A stretch of 64,000 nt of DNA from Gamsiella multidivaricata (taxonomy: Eukaryota > Mortierellomycota > Mortierellomycetes > Mortierellales > Mortierellaceae). The DNA is taken from NCBI RefSeq assembly GCF_025024155.1, contig NW_026251827.1:1-64000 (forward strand), given 5' to 3'. Of this stretch, positions 44,720-56,748 are shown piece by piece. The position numbers were made by a program, and so were the translations under genes. The notes below the pieces were generated by a model. That model was not told the origin of the DNA, made no database searches, and saw only the letters and a list, made by a program, of their open reading frames with translations. Position 1 is the first letter of the stretch, and each line of letters opens with the position of its first letter.

Positions 44720-44924
44720 GAACCCAGAACGCCCTTCCTGAACAGCGTCTCCACTCATTCGTTTCCATTGTCGTTTCTTGCTGGGCATATATATTCTCCT
44801 CCTCCTCCTCACCCTCCTTTGCCCCGGGCGCGTCCTCACTCCGCATCTACCCACGTTTATCCCTCCTAGCTGTTTATAGCATCTGTACACCCTTGCGTCT
44901 ACGCATATACCCAACGCTCTTAAA

Positions 44925-47315
44925 ATGGCCGATGTAGTGCAGCAAAAGGAGGGTCGAGCGGATCTTGTGGATCTCGCTGATGCCCTTTCTCTCAAAGAGA
45001 AGGCACCCTCAGTCGACAGCCTGGACGACAACATCGAAGACTCTGTAAGTGATAAATACGACTTTTCTTTAATCCACCTCGTATTAATAATGTCCGAATG
45101 CAGGCGTAGAAGTACCGTAATTGACATCGTTCGTATATCTTCGCTTAAATAGCCCATCCCAGAGGTCAGAGCATCGGTGCCACCTACCGACGACCCCACT
45201 CTCCCCACCCGCACTTTCCGCTCATGGTCCCTTGGTATCTTCTTCACCGTCGTCCTTGCCTTTGTGAACCAGTTCTTCTGGTTCCGCGATAACCCATTGA
45301 CCATTCGCGTCATGGTCGCGCAGCTGCTCGCCTATCCTCTGGGCAAACTCATGGCTCGTGTCCTTCCCACTCGCACCTTCCCCTTCTTTGGCCACAAGTT
45401 CAGTCTTAACCCCGGCCCCTTCAACATCAAGGAACACGTTCTCATCACTATCATGGCCAACACCGGCGCAACGACCTTTGCCGCCATCGATATCATTGTT
45501 ATCCAACGGCTCTATTACAACGACAGCTGGGGGTTCGGTGGTGGTCTTCTCTTGGTCATCTCGACCCAATTTATCGGGTATGGCTTCGCTGGTGCTCTTC
45601 GTCGCTTCCTGGTTCGCCCTGCTTCCATGGTCTGGCCTGTCAATTTGGTCAACGCGACTCTGTTCCACACTCTCCACCGGCGCAACGCCGCTAACGGTGC
45701 TCTCCAGGCCCATGGCGATGAGGTTACCTCGTGGAAGATCTCTCGCAACATGTTCTTCTTTGTTGTAGCAGCCATCTCCTTCGTCTATTATTGGCTCCCC
45801 GGCTACATCTTCCCTCTGTTGACGTCGATCAGCTGGCTGTGCTGGATCAATCGCGATTCACTCCTCCTGAACCAGCTCGGATCTGGACTGAAGGGTATCG
45901 GCTATCTCTCTTTCACCCTTGACTGGTCCTCCATGTCCGCTTGGTTGCCCTCGCCTCTTGCCATTCCCTGGTGGGCCCAGGCTAACATGTTGGCTGGCTT
46001 TGTCGTCTTTGTCTGGATCGTAATCCCTATCATGTATTACACCAACCGATACGACGGCAAGTTGTTCCCCATCTACAACACCAAGACATACGACAATGTT
46101 GGTCAGCCCTACGACCTCCAGCGCGTCCTTGTCAACAACTCCCTGGACGAGGAAAAGTATAACAACTATTCTCCCGTCCGCATCACTGCCTTCTTCGCCA
46201 CCATGTATGGTCAGGGTCTTTGCGCCTTGGGTGCTATTGTCTCGCATGCCATCCTTTACCACGGAAAGGAAATTTGGAGCCGAGTCCGCAGCGCCAAGCA
46301 GAAAGATGAAGATATTCACGCTCGTCTGATGGATAACTACCCCGAGTGCCCTGACTGGTGGTACGCTGCCACGTTCGTCGTTGCCTGCGCCCTGTCCATC
46401 CTGACCGTTGAGCTATACCCCTCGAGCGATATGACCTGGTGGCACGTCATTGTCGCCATGTGCCTTGCTGCCATCTGGACCTTGCCCATTGGTATCTTGA
46501 CCGCTATCACCTCTCAGGCTCCCTCGATCTCGATGATTTCCGAGTGGGTCTTTGGTGTGATCTCGCCCGGAAAGCCCATTGGAAACATGATTTTCAAGAC
46601 CTACGGATTCATCACGGTTCAGCAGGCGATCTTGTTCACCCAGGATCTCAAGCTTGGACATTACATGAAGGTTCCTCCAAGAGACATGTTTATTTTCCAG
46701 ATGGTTGGCACTTTGGCGGCAGCTCTTGTCTCCATGGGAACCACCACCTACCTGATGAACAACATCGAGGGCATCTGTACAGAGGCGGCACAGCATTTCT
46801 CATGCCCATCGGCAACGTTGTTCGGTGCGAGCTCTATTGTCTGGGGTGTCGTCGGTCCCCTCAAGTTCCTGTCGCCCTCGTCAATGTACTACCCTATCGT
46901 CTGGTTCTTCTTTATCGGCTTTATGATCCCCGTCCCATTCTGGTTGCTCGCGCGCAAGTACCCCAACTCTTGGGTTAAGGACGTCAACATGGCTGCGTTC
47001 ATGCTTGGCGGTGGACCCTACCCACCTGCCGGTACCTCGATCATGCCTACCTGGGCATTGATTGGTTTCATCTCCAATTTCTGGATCAAGCGTAGACATT
47101 TCGGATGGTGGTCCAAGTACAACTATGTGATGTCGGCAGCCTTGGATGCCGGCGTTGCTGTCTCGGCTCTGGTGATCTTCTTCGCGTTGCAGAACAACAA
47201 CATCAAGATGCCCGAGTGGTGGGGCAACAACCCTAGTTCGATTGACCAGTGCCCAAGAGTGTCCCAGAACTGGGCTGGCCATGACACCTATGCTGAGAGT
47301 GCTACCTCTCTGTAA
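44925..47315 (+). CDS. OPT-family oligopeptide transporter
   Basis: Two exons: 44925-45044 and 45153-47315; 760 aa. The N-terminal 60 residues are hydrophilic and cytosolic. About 12-16 membrane segments follow. OPT signatures are present: NPGPFNIKEHVLITIMAN, SPGKPIGNMIFKTYGF and GGGPYPPAGTS. Fungal OPT proteins import tetra- and pentapeptides or glutathione-like compounds with protons across the plasma membrane. Only the first short intron is present. The length and motifs fit the Isp4/Opt1 clade more than metal-nicotianamine YSL transporters; the substrate is not known. Confidence 0.94.
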
Positions 47316-48675
47316 TACTCAAGAAAGCATAATGCCTTGGGTCCATCCCTTTCGGTGGTCCTATACCACTAATTTGTATCATACCCTCATAGCCACTTTA
47401 CATAGCATACATTGTTGTAATTATAATCATTTTTTATCAAAAATTCCGACATGCCTGGCGCATTCTTATGTCCTCCACACATGGATACGCATACACATGC
47501 GTATAGTTCGCAAGCGTACTTGTTGAACGTCGATATGAACAGTTGTGAACGCTTTGAAGCCACTCCTTCTTTTCCTTATCCATCCCCCGGAGATTCATGG
47601 TTGTGTGGGAACAGGCCAAGCAGGGTAAACCTTGAACCATTTAAAACCGAGTTGTGTAACAAAACAAGGCGGGCAATGATGAGATCGCACCTGGGGAAGG
47701 CGCTTTTTTTTTTTTCTCGAACCACACGAGCGCCTTTGTATAAATGTGGAGGTACTGCGGCGTTAGGCAGGCAGCATTTTTCAAGGTCCTATTAAGAAAA
47801 GACTCCTGAAGAGTCATCGTGAGCAATCGCTAGGCAACGTGCGACAGAGTGTATGCTCAGGCTGCAAGGGGTGCGAAGAGAGCTAGAGCAAGGGGTTTAG
47901 AGTGGATCTAATGGAGCACTGGGAAGCCATGAAACATTACGACTCTTCGATAAAGCGCTTCTACGAGATACACAGTTGGTTCGAAAGAATATATTGTGGG
48001 CGAAATGACTGTGCGTCATACTTTGTCTATCTTTTGGGAGGTACCGAGGGTATGTACGTTCGCCACATGGATGTGTAGAATGCTCACTGGTGAGCTGGGC
48101 GTAGTTACCCTGGTAAGATTCGGTTTTATTCTCCTCCAAGTGCAGTCTCACATCATGCGCTCTTCTACAGACCGAAGCCCCCGCTGCAGATGGAAGGAGG
48201 GAAGATTAAAAGGCGCCCGTTCTTCTTCGTTTTTTTGTTTTTTTATTATGTTCCTGACCATTCATGCGATGGTTCGCGATTTGGCGTGGACAGCCTAAAG
48301 ATGACAAGGGCGTGTGTGTTTCCCTTATTTGGACCCGAACCAGGGTGCATATTTTCTTCCGCTTCGATGGTTTAGCTTTGTGCAGAGCTGAGCTTGAGTT
48401 GATTAAACAAAGTTATCCTCGGGGAAGTTGAACCTTATCCTCAAGAGAAATATAAGAAAAGTGGGTCCTCCAACCAAGGTGCCCGCCTCTTTCCCTTATC
48501 CCCGGCCTTTTTCTTTGCGGATTACCCCTCTCTTCACTCTTCACTCTTCATTCTCCACTCTCCACTCTCCATATTTCCTTCACTCAATTGCCCATCCACC
48601 CTCAATTAGCCCGCATTCAATAATTTGATCCGCAAACCCCGTTCACACATCCTTTCCACATATCCTCAACACAGC
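47316..48675. other. 1.36 kb intergenic
   Basis: 3' flank of the OPT gene and promoter of the MFS gene. A CT-rich leader with tandem CACTCTTCA/CACTCTCCA blocks lies at about 48530-48570. No gene recognised. Confidence 0.5.
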
Positions 48676-51393
48676 ATGCCCATGAAGGACGGTAGTATCC
48701 TTTCACGGACATCCAGCTCCACAACCACTCGTCTAGAGACAGATATTGCTCCCTCGCACGACCACCCTAAAGATAAAATCCAGCCCACATCTACCACCAT
48801 CCTATCAGATAAGAAGACAGGTGTCGAGTATGAGGCCGGGAAGGGCAACACCGACTCAAGGAGTATAATCGACATCGAGAGCGGTGTTCCAGTCAACGAA
48901 GAGAAGACAGAGGAGCAGATCCTCGCACAGGAGGTGCAGACCCTACCCATGAAGCAGCTCCTGCCTGCGTTTTTGGGGTAAACAACAGACTTCTCGTTCT
49001 GCAGCCAAACTCGCTGATCTAGATCTCACTCATCTAACTCTTCGCAATATCTTTTCGCTCATAACAAAACAGTGTCGCATTAACCATGTTCATGGCTGCA
49101 TTGGACAACAGTATCGTATCGACAGCTCTGCCCAAGATCGGAACCGAGTTTGCGGCGTCCAATCAAGTAGAGCTTGTCTTTACGTGTTATGTTATCACTG
49201 CCAATGCTTTTCAAGGTATGTTCTCTTCTCTTAATTCCTCCTCTTCTTTTTTTTTATTCTTCGCACATCCTGTTGCATTATGTGGTTGGCTTTAAAATTA
49301 CGCTTCGCTTCCTCCCTCCTCTCCTCATCTGTCTTTTGCCAAAATGACTCGGCATACTCAGATTGCATCAACTGCAAAAAAGATCTTATAATAAAGGGAC
49401 ATTCAACGTGTTTTCTTTTGTGCTGCGATGATGGGGCGTAGCCAATTTTTTCTCCAGAAGCTTTCCTCCTCCCCCAACTATGCTGTTTGTTTTGTCGCAC
49501 AGACAACTGTGGAGAAGGAAATCGGGGGCAAGTGCTGGGTTCTTCAATCATTCAGCCAGTCACCTGTCGACCATATTCTCACATCACCCTGTTTCATCCC
49601 TCTCTTATTTTTTTTTTCTTCTACCCGTCCCCTCTCTCATGTACATGTTCGGTTGATGTTCACAAGGTCTGTGGGGCCGTTGTTCCAACATCTTTGGCCG
49701 CAAGCCTACGGTGTTTGTGGTGGTCAGCATCTTTGTCCTCGGCTCTATCCTTTCCGGTGCCAGCAGGTCGATGAACATGTTCCTCGGCTGCCGCGCCCTC
49801 GCGGGCATGGGTGCCGGTGGTATCTTCTCACTCTCCAACATCATTATTGCGGATCTGGTCTCGATCCGGGACCGTGGCAAGTTCCAGGGGTTCATCTCGG
49901 CCGTGTTTGCTATTTCAGCGTTGGTTGGACCGGTCATGGGAGGGGCGTTCGTGGACAAGGTCAGTTGGCGGTGGTGCTTTTACATCCAGGTAGCCCTGGG
50001 TGCGATCACGATCCCGACGATGGCGATTATGTTGAAGCTGCCAAGACCCAAGGGGGATGTGTGGCAGAAATTGGTGGCCATTGACTGGGCAGGGACGTTC
50101 TTTATGGCCACGACGACTGTGTTCTTGTTGTTGCCGACAAACCTTGGAGGAAACATGTATCCATGGAAATCGTAAGTTTTTTTTTTTTTTTTTAGTTAGG
50201 TCGTAAATGCTATGCGTCCTTGAGTACGAAACATGCAAGGTTGTCAAATAGCGGCGCGATTTACTCTCTGTTTTGCTGCTGCATTGTAGACCATTGATCA
50301 TCACGTTGTATGTGTTGGCGATTCCTTCCATCGCCGCGTTCCTTTACGTCGAGGCATACTATGCCAAGCATCCCATTGTTCCTTCATATCTTTGGAAGAA
50401 CAGAAACGTCGTGACCTTGTTCGGCCTCAATGTCTTCATGGGCATGACTTTCTGGACCCTGATCTTCTATCTCCCTATTTATTTCCAGGTATGCAACAAA
50501 TGAAAAAAGAAAAAAAAAAAACGCGTAGCCCAAGAAGCGTAATTTCGTAGCGCAGAGATCCTAACCTTGCACTCAATCATGTCCAATATTAGATTATCGA
50601 ACACGAGACAGCAACAGCAGCTGGTTTGACCATGATTCCTCTCGAGGCTGGAATCTTCATTTCATCCAACATCGCCGGCGTGCTCGTCTCAAAGTTTGGC
50701 AAGTACCGCCCTTATGTTTTCACCGGCACTGGAATCTCCGTCGTTGGTATCGGTCTTTGTCTTGTCTTGGCCAATACCTCTTCCAAGGCCATTCATGTTG
50801 TTGTGTTGCTCGTCTGCGGTCTTGGTATCGGACAACTGTTCCCTTGCCTGATTGTTGCGATCCAGGCCTCGGTCGAGCGTCAGGATTTGGCGACAGTCTC
50901 TGCATTGCACAATTTCTTCCGTATGACCGGATCCGGATTCGGAGTCGCCATTAACGGAGCCTTGTTCCAGAACCAACTCAAGAGCTCTTTGGATCGGTCG
51001 AACGTACCTGCAGAATACGTCGAAATGGCTGTGTCATCCGCACAGAGGATCGTCAACATCCCAATTGAGTTCCGGGGTGAGGTCGAGGGTATTTATCTGA
51101 ACAGTATGAAGACCGTCTTCAAGGCCACGATTCCTATGGCGGCGATCATGTTCCTGTTAACGTTCAACTTGAGACATATAAGACTGAACTCCAAGACAGG
51201 AGCTGCTCCAAGTCGTGCTTCATCGCCGCCACCAGCAACGACAATAATGGAGGAGGAAAAGATAGCTGTGATGGACGAGAAGGATCTCGAGGGCCAACGC
51301 GGTGCGGCGGTCAGCAGCAGCCTGAACGGTGGAAGCAAAGAGGAGTTTGTTGAAGAGAATCAAACTGAATCTAAAAAGAGCGCGCTGCGATGA
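48676..51393 (+). CDS. MFS transporter, DHA2 (14-TM drug:H+ antiporter) type
   Basis: Five exons: 48676-48977, 49073-49215, 49667-50171, 50290-50488, 50593-51393; 649 aa. A 95-residue hydrophilic N-terminus precedes TM1 (GVALTMFMAALDNSIVSTALP), which holds the DHA2 motif D-D1 (LDNSIVSTALP). Motif A is LWGRCSNIFGRKP (across intron 2), and motif C is AISALVGPVMGGAF. It ends with an acidic/Ser-rich cytosolic tail. These proteins export drugs, toxic metabolites or siderophores in exchange for protons; the substrate is unknown. Intron 2 is long (451 nt). No biosynthetic gene cluster surrounds it. Confidence 0.93.
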
Positions 51394-52397
51394 GATGCGC
51401 ACGCGCTTGATTGACTAATACGCTTGCACCTCCATTTTCGCATTTCTATTGTAGTTGTAGTTTTTCTCTCTAATAAACTCGAGTAATTCTTAGTAGAAAG
51501 CCTCGTGTTTACGTGATCTAACCTTGCTGGAAAGGGGGGAGGGAAGAACATAATAAGTCATTTTCGTGCGCAACCTGCGCACGACGATCCCTTTCTCACC
51601 CTCTCTCTTATTCTAATCGAGTGGGACATGCTCTTGGTCGGTGGAATGGGCCGATGGAACACTTTACTATGCTACAGCCCACGTAGATGCATGACCATGC
51701 GGGCAAAAAGATGTATGAATGCATCGAATGGGCACAGATCGCATGTGGCGTTGGGAATGTCACTTTGCTCTGTGTTCTTGACAGATAGGCCGCAGGACAG
51801 CGATTGTGCATTGTGCATTAGATTGCAATTTTAATCTGAAAGGTGATTGGCGTGCCTGAGGAAGTGCGGTTTCATCGCACACACGTGACATGAAATTGTT
51901 GTTTGAGATGGCCGTCTTTGGTGCGGTTGACTCTGCTGGACTCTGGAAAGAGGTCCCAACAGCGGACTCGCCTCCCCCCGGTCCCCTGGCATGGGCCTTC
52001 TCCTCGGTCTTGGACGAAACTACTCCAAGGAATGTTTAAATCAGGCTTTCTTTGCTCATCTTCTTCTGACTTTGTGCATTCGCTTGTCCCTCGTTATATC
52101 CATCACAAAAAAAATTACCAGGCTAGACTATTACACAAAGATTTGGGCTGCAAAAATAGCCATTTGTCGTCCCGCACCCTGTGCTGTCGCTCCACGCCCT
52201 CATCAAACCCCGAAAATACACAACCCAACCCTAGAACCTTGACCCATCTACCCTTCTTTTTCCCTTCTTCTCTCCTCTGTTGACTCTTTCCTCGCCTTTA
52301 CTCCTCCTGCCATCTCACGAACGCATCTGCCGCAAATCGATTATCTACTCGCATTTATACCTATCAGCTGCAGCGTCTCTATCTACCAGAAAAAAAT
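51394..52397. other. 1.0 kb intergenic
   Basis: 3' flank of the MFS gene and CT-rich leader of the next gene (52250-52320). A CACGTG lies at about 51888-51893. No gene seen. Confidence 0.5.
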
Positions 52398-53126
52398 ATG
52401 TCGACCGAATCCACACAACCGCGTACAGTCACAGTACCAGTATCACAGGCACCACTCTCGCCCCGATCAACAAGAGCATCCACCGCCGTTCACGATAGCC
52501 CCTGGTCATATGGTGCTTATAACCCTGATGATACCAACAGGGCATCAGGAGGCTACAACAACAACCGAGCCCCGCCGGACGATCACCGATTTCCAGCCCA
52601 GCAAGAGCCTCAAGATCCCTTACGCCATTCCATGGCGCAACAGCAACAACAGTCAGCGTCTCCATCTTACAGGCACGACGATCCCAGGACGGGCGGCTAC
52701 CAACCCACTTCGCCCATGCAAGCCCCCACATCACCTTCATTGGACTACTCCCAGGCGCCCATGTCTCCTCTTCCGCCATACATCGCACGACCACCCCCCG
52801 CAATGGCACCGCCTCAGTATTACCAAGAGATTCACCAGGAGACTCAGGCGCCCGATCAGATGGGACCCATGGGCACGGACGACCGGATAGGACACGGATA
52901 TGCAGCTGGAGATGCGTCGGTCTGGGGCCCTGGAGGGACTGGTCGGTCGAGTCGTCAGGACGAAGAGATGTTGTATCGATCTGCAGGGCAGTTCAATCCT
53001 AATAAGAGGTCAGGTTATGGTGAAGAGGACCCAAAGCAGGGCGAGTGCTGTTCGTTTCTGAGGGACATAGCCGAGTTCTGTCCGTGTTTCTGTTTATGCT
53101 GCGTTTGCTTCTCGGCTCTTAATTAG
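52398..53126 (+). CDS. Pro/Gln-rich protein with cysteine-rich C-terminal module, 242 aa
   Basis: Single exon. Residues 1-205 are disordered, rich in Pro, Gln, Ser and Tyr (SPWSYGAYNPDD, AQQQQQSASPS, APMSPLPPYIARP). The last 30 residues contain CCSFLRDIAEFCPCFCLCC, with nine cysteines among hydrophobic residues. This resembles cysteine-rich membrane-tail modules of the CYSTM kind, which are palmitoylated and attach stress-related proteins to membranes. The PPxY-like SPLPPYI could recruit a WW-domain ubiquitin ligase (inference). No close family named. Confidence 0.75.
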   Translation: MSTESTQPRTVTVPVSQAPLSPRSTRASTAVHDSPWSYGAYNPDDTNRASGGYNNNRAPPDDHRFPAQQEPQDPLRHSMAQQQQQSASPSYRHDDPRTGGYQPTSPMQAPTSPSLDYSQAPMSPLPPYIARPPPAMAPPQYYQEIHQETQAPDQMGPMGTDDRIGHGYAAGDASVWGPGGTGRSSRQDEEMLYRSAGQFNPNKRSGYGEEDPKQGECCSFLRDIAEFCPCFCLCCVCFSALN

Positions 53127-53218
53127 CCACAACAAAGTGGGCAGGGGTGTTTTCTTTTTTTTGGTAGGCGATGTTGTAGGTCTTCCCAGGCTAGCGTGTC
53201 TATAGCATATTCGCACAT

Positions 53219-53258
53219 ACACATTCACATTCACATTCACATTCACATTCACATTCAC
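53219..53258. repeat. (CACATT)n hexamer repeat downstream of the Cys-tail gene
   Basis: About six CACATT units in the 3' flank. Confidence 0.9.
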
Positions 53259-53407
53259 TTCACATACCAGTAAAAAAAAACACACAGACACACATATTCT
53301 AATGAATCACGCTGACAAAAGGGTGTACTGCGGATTAGTTGAATAAAACGGCACACACATTTCCTGTTGATTGAACACAGGCCAGTCCTCATTCACAAGA
53401 AAAGCAA

Positions 53408-53926
53408 ATGTCGGCGACGATTCGCAATTTCGAAAAAAGGGATCAAGAGGTGGTCCGCAGCTTGGTGCTCGAGGGCCTAGCTGAGCGTTGGGGCCCTGCA
53501 TTCGACCCCTCATACAATCAAGACATTCTCGACATTCACAGCTACTATGTCGAACACCATCGCGCCACCGTCGTAGTGCTCGAGGACTCTGAACACGGGA
53601 TCATCGGTTGTGGGATCCTGCTCCCCTTGCCAGCGGAGGACATTTATGGGACCTGGTGCTCTGAGCAAGCGTCGAGGACCGAGCAACTGACAGGACACAA
53701 ACTCTGCAGGATGATGCGCCTATCCGTGGCCAAGGACCACCGAGGCAAGGGATATGCCAAGAAGATCATCCAGCATCTTATCAATGCGGCAAAGGAGCAA
53801 GGGTTCGATCGAATCTTAGTCGAGACAGAGACGCTTTGGACGAGTGCGGTGCAGATCTACAGGGCCATGGGGTTCCAGGTCGTGGAGGCGGGGGAGGAGA
53901 ACATACACTATGAGTACGAACTTTGA
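53408..53926 (+). CDS. GNAT-family N-acetyltransferase, 172 aa
   Basis: Single exon. The acetyl-CoA binding motif A is clear: MRLSVAKDHRGKGYAKKII (about residues 100-118, with HRGKGYA). VYQ-like motif B appears as SAVQIYRAMGFQVVEAG near the C-terminus. The N-terminal half (RDQEVVRSLVLEGLAERWG) matches small-molecule GNAT enzymes. It transfers an acetyl group from acetyl-CoA to an unknown amine. No targeting signal. The spacing to the upstream gene (281 bp) is short. Confidence 0.88.
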   Translation: MSATIRNFEKRDQEVVRSLVLEGLAERWGPAFDPSYNQDILDIHSYYVEHHRATVVVLEDSEHGIIGCGILLPLPAEDIYGTWCSEQASRTEQLTGHKLCRMMRLSVAKDHRGKGYAKKIIQHLINAAKEQGFDRILVETETLWTSAVQIYRAMGFQVVEAGEENIHYEYEL

Positions 53927-54138
53927 GGAGCGTATCGCGTAAGGATACCCAGGCACATCCCCCATTAGGGTTTACCTGCCGCGGAATGTTATGTGCAAGT
54001 GCCAGGGGCGCCATTTTGGTGGCAACTCACGGCTACGGACGAGCAATTGACCAATCACAGCGTGGGAGGAGTCTCCATTGTTTTCACTGCGAAGCACAAA
54101 AAAAAAATTGACGACGAAGTCACCTTGCAGCTCTGCAG

Positions 54139-54146
54139 TATAAAAG
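54139..54146 (+). promoter_or_regulatory. TATA box of URA7
   Basis: TATAAAAG 138 bp upstream of the URA7 start codon, followed by GGACCC. Confidence 0.55.
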
Positions 54147-54283
54147 GGACCCTCGTCTGGATGAGACGAACATTCCCTTTCGGGCCTCTTTCATTCTCAC
54201 TACAATAAATCGTTGCCTTCAAAACAACTCCCTTGTTCCTTGCTGCCTTTGTCTCCTTTTGTCACTCTTCCACCTTATCAACA

Positions 54284-56174
54284 ATGGTCAAGAAGTACGT
54301 TCTCGTCTCCGGAGGTGTCATCTCAGGCATCGGCAAGGGCATCATTGCATCCTCCACTGGTCTCCTGCTCAAGACCATGGGTCTCAAGGTCACCTCGATC
54401 AAGATTGACCCTTACTTGAACATTGATGCCGGAACCTTGTCTCCCCTGGATCACGGTAAATACCAGCATTTGTTTTCTTGACTGATTGCTGGTTGCAGCA
54501 GGCTGCATAATTCTGCCGCCACGAATGCTTTTCAAACAGTGAGGGAATAAAAAAAAAAATATTTACAGTGGCGGAGGCCCTAATATTTTTTTTTTTTTTT
54601 TTTTTTTTTTTTGGGTCCTGTCAGGCGAGGTATTTGTTTTGAACGATGGTGGTGAGGTGGACCTCGATCTTGGCAACTATGAGCGTTACCTCGATGTGAC
54701 CCTGACTAGGGCCAACAACATCACGACTGGCAAGATCTATCGCGATGTCATTGAGCGCGAGCGCAAGGGCGATTACCTTGGCAAGACTGTCCAGGTGGTT
54801 CCCCACATCACCGATGCCATTCAGGACTGGGTTGAGCGTGTTGCCACCATCCCTGTCGATGACTCTGGCGAGGAGCCCGATGTCTGCATTATTGAACTCG
54901 GAGGCACTGTCGGTGACATCGAGTCCGCCCCCTTTGTCGAGGCCATGCGTCAGTTTCAATTCCGTGTCGGCCACGAGAACTTTGCCCTGATCCACGTCTC
55001 CTTGGTCCCTACCATTGGATCTGTGGGTGAACAAAAGACCAAGCCCACCCAGGCCTCGATCCGTGATCTCCGTGGACTGGGTCTTACCCCCGATCTGATT
55101 GCCTGCCGTTGCGAGAAGACTGGTCTTGACGAGGGTATCCGGGCCAAGATCTCCATGTTTTGTCACGTCCAGCCCAACCAGGTCCTTGCCGTCCGTGATT
55201 GCAACTCTGTCTATCATGTCCCTGAGCTCTTGAGGGATCAGGGCCTGGTCGATTTCCTCTGGAAACGTCTGAACATCGACCAGACTGTCACGATCTCACC
55301 TGCCCTGAAGGTAAAGGGAGATGAGATGTGGAAGAAGTGGAACGATTTGACATCCTCTCAGGAGCGTCTCCACGATTCGGACGTCGTCACAATCGCCCTA
55401 GTTGGCAAGTACACGAACCTTCAGGACTCCTACGCCTCGGTTGTCAAGGCCCTGGAGCACGCTACCTTGGCTCTCCGCAAAAAGTTGGTTATCAAGTGGA
55501 TCGAAGGTACCGATCTTGAGCCCGAGACCCGTACCTCCAACCCTGTCAAGTACCACAACGCGTGGACGGACCTTTGCGCCGCCCAGGGTATCCTCGTCAC
55601 TGGAGGGTTCGGTCGTCGTGGAACTGAGGGCAAGGTTGCCGCCGCCAAGTGGGCCCGTGAGCAGAAGATCCCTTACCTTGGTATCTGCTTGGGTCTTCAG
55701 ATTGCCGTCATTGAATTCGCTCGCAATATCTGCGGCATGCCCGGGGCCAACTCGATTGAGCTGGATGAGAACACGACCACACCCGTGGTTGTGTATATGC
55801 CAGAGATCAGCAAGACTCACCTCGGAGGCACCATGCGCCTGGGTCTTCGCCCCACCGAGTTTCAGTCCGGCACTGAGAACTCAGTTATCCGCAAGCTGTA
55901 CGGCGGTGGATCGACTGTCTTGGAGCGTCACCGCCATCGTTATGAGGTCAACCCCGAGCTCATTGAAAGGTTCGAGGCCAAGGGTCTTCAGTTTGTCGGC
56001 AAGGACGAGACGGGTCAGCGCATGGAGATTGTTGAGCTGGCTGATCATCCATATTTTGTTGGAGTGCAGTATCACCCTGAATTGCTGACGCGTCCGCTGA
56101 AGCCCTCGCCTCCCTTTGTTGGACTCATCTTGGCTGCCACCGGTGAGCTTCAGAAGCACATCTCGGCCATGTAA
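54284..56174 (+). CDS. URA7: CTP synthase
   Basis: Two exons: 54284-54455 and 54625-56174; 573 aa, close to yeast Ura7. The N-terminal synthetase domain has [12 protein letters not shown] and [12 protein letters not shown], then [17 protein letters not shown] rebuilt across the intron, and LGGTVGDIE. The C-terminal glutamine amidotransferase domain has the nucleophile Cys412 in GICLGLQ and the YHPE catalytic His-Glu near 535. It makes CTP from UTP with ATP and glutamine in the cytosol, where the family forms filaments. The intron ends with a T27 tract and GGGTCCTGTCAG. A TATAAAAG box lies 138 bp upstream. Confidence 0.97.
54586..54612. repeat. T27 tract before the URA7 intron acceptor
   Basis: Extended polypyrimidine tract ending 12 bp before the TCAG acceptor. 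Confidence 0.9.
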
Positions 56175-56748
56175 ATGAAAAGCATCCACGAAGTAGATAT
56201 ATATTTTTATATTTGCTCGCCATGGTAGTAGATTGTAGCTAGCTTATATATCGAGTCTCTCATATACATCGTCGTTAGTAACTTATCTTTTCTTTCTCCT
56301 CTCTCTCTTTCTTCGTTACCCATCTGTATATCATATCCATCACCACAACTCCATATACTAATGCATCAATATAAAACCCAAATACACCACCACTCACTGT
56401 CTCCCCGAACAGAAATGACCGATGCAAACAAACGCGTGAGTGCTCAGCCTCATCAATAATGAAAATCTTAAATTATGCCACGAGAATAGGCCTGAAACAG
56501 TACGCGTTCCAGCCCACACCGTTGCAAATCAGACCATGGCCCACATGTCGCCTTCCTCGATGCTTTCGACAGTGCTACCTTACACTGGTATAATAACCCT
56601 TCACCCTCTGGTCTACCATTTTTTCTCTTTTCCACTCTTGGTCCATATCCATCGACCCTGACGAATCCCTTTTTATCGTTATTCCATTTGCCCCCACGTC
56701 CAGTCGAAATCACATCTACACACGTACACACACGCAGGCGTGCGCGTT
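56175..56748. other. Intergenic: URA7 3' flank and GH5 leader
   Basis: A possible leader intron (donor GTGAGT at about 56434, acceptor CACACGCAG at about 56738) would join an upstream ATG exon out of frame with the GH5 ORF, so it may be a 5' UTR intron. No separate gene is supported. Confidence 0.4.

Larger units (their letters stand above)
43098..44924. other. 1.8 kb intergenic: divergent promoters
   Basis: Contains a (GTAGA)n repeat (43111-43152), an A20 run (43253-43272), a 14-nt direct repeat tatatgcagcgatg (about 43843 and 43885), and the OPT promoter with TATAAAAG at 44712-44719. No gene recognised. Confidence 0.5.

Noticed and set aside
44925..51393. OPT and MFS transporters as part of a siderophore or secondary-metabolite cluster
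   Set aside because: No NRPS, PKS, terpene or tailoring enzymes are adjacent; neighbours are housekeeping or orphan genes.
56414..56434. Short upstream exon (MTDANKR) of the GH5 gene with donor GTGAGT
   Set aside because: Splicing to the CACACGCAG acceptor gives a frame different from the GH5 ORF; at most a 5' UTR intron.
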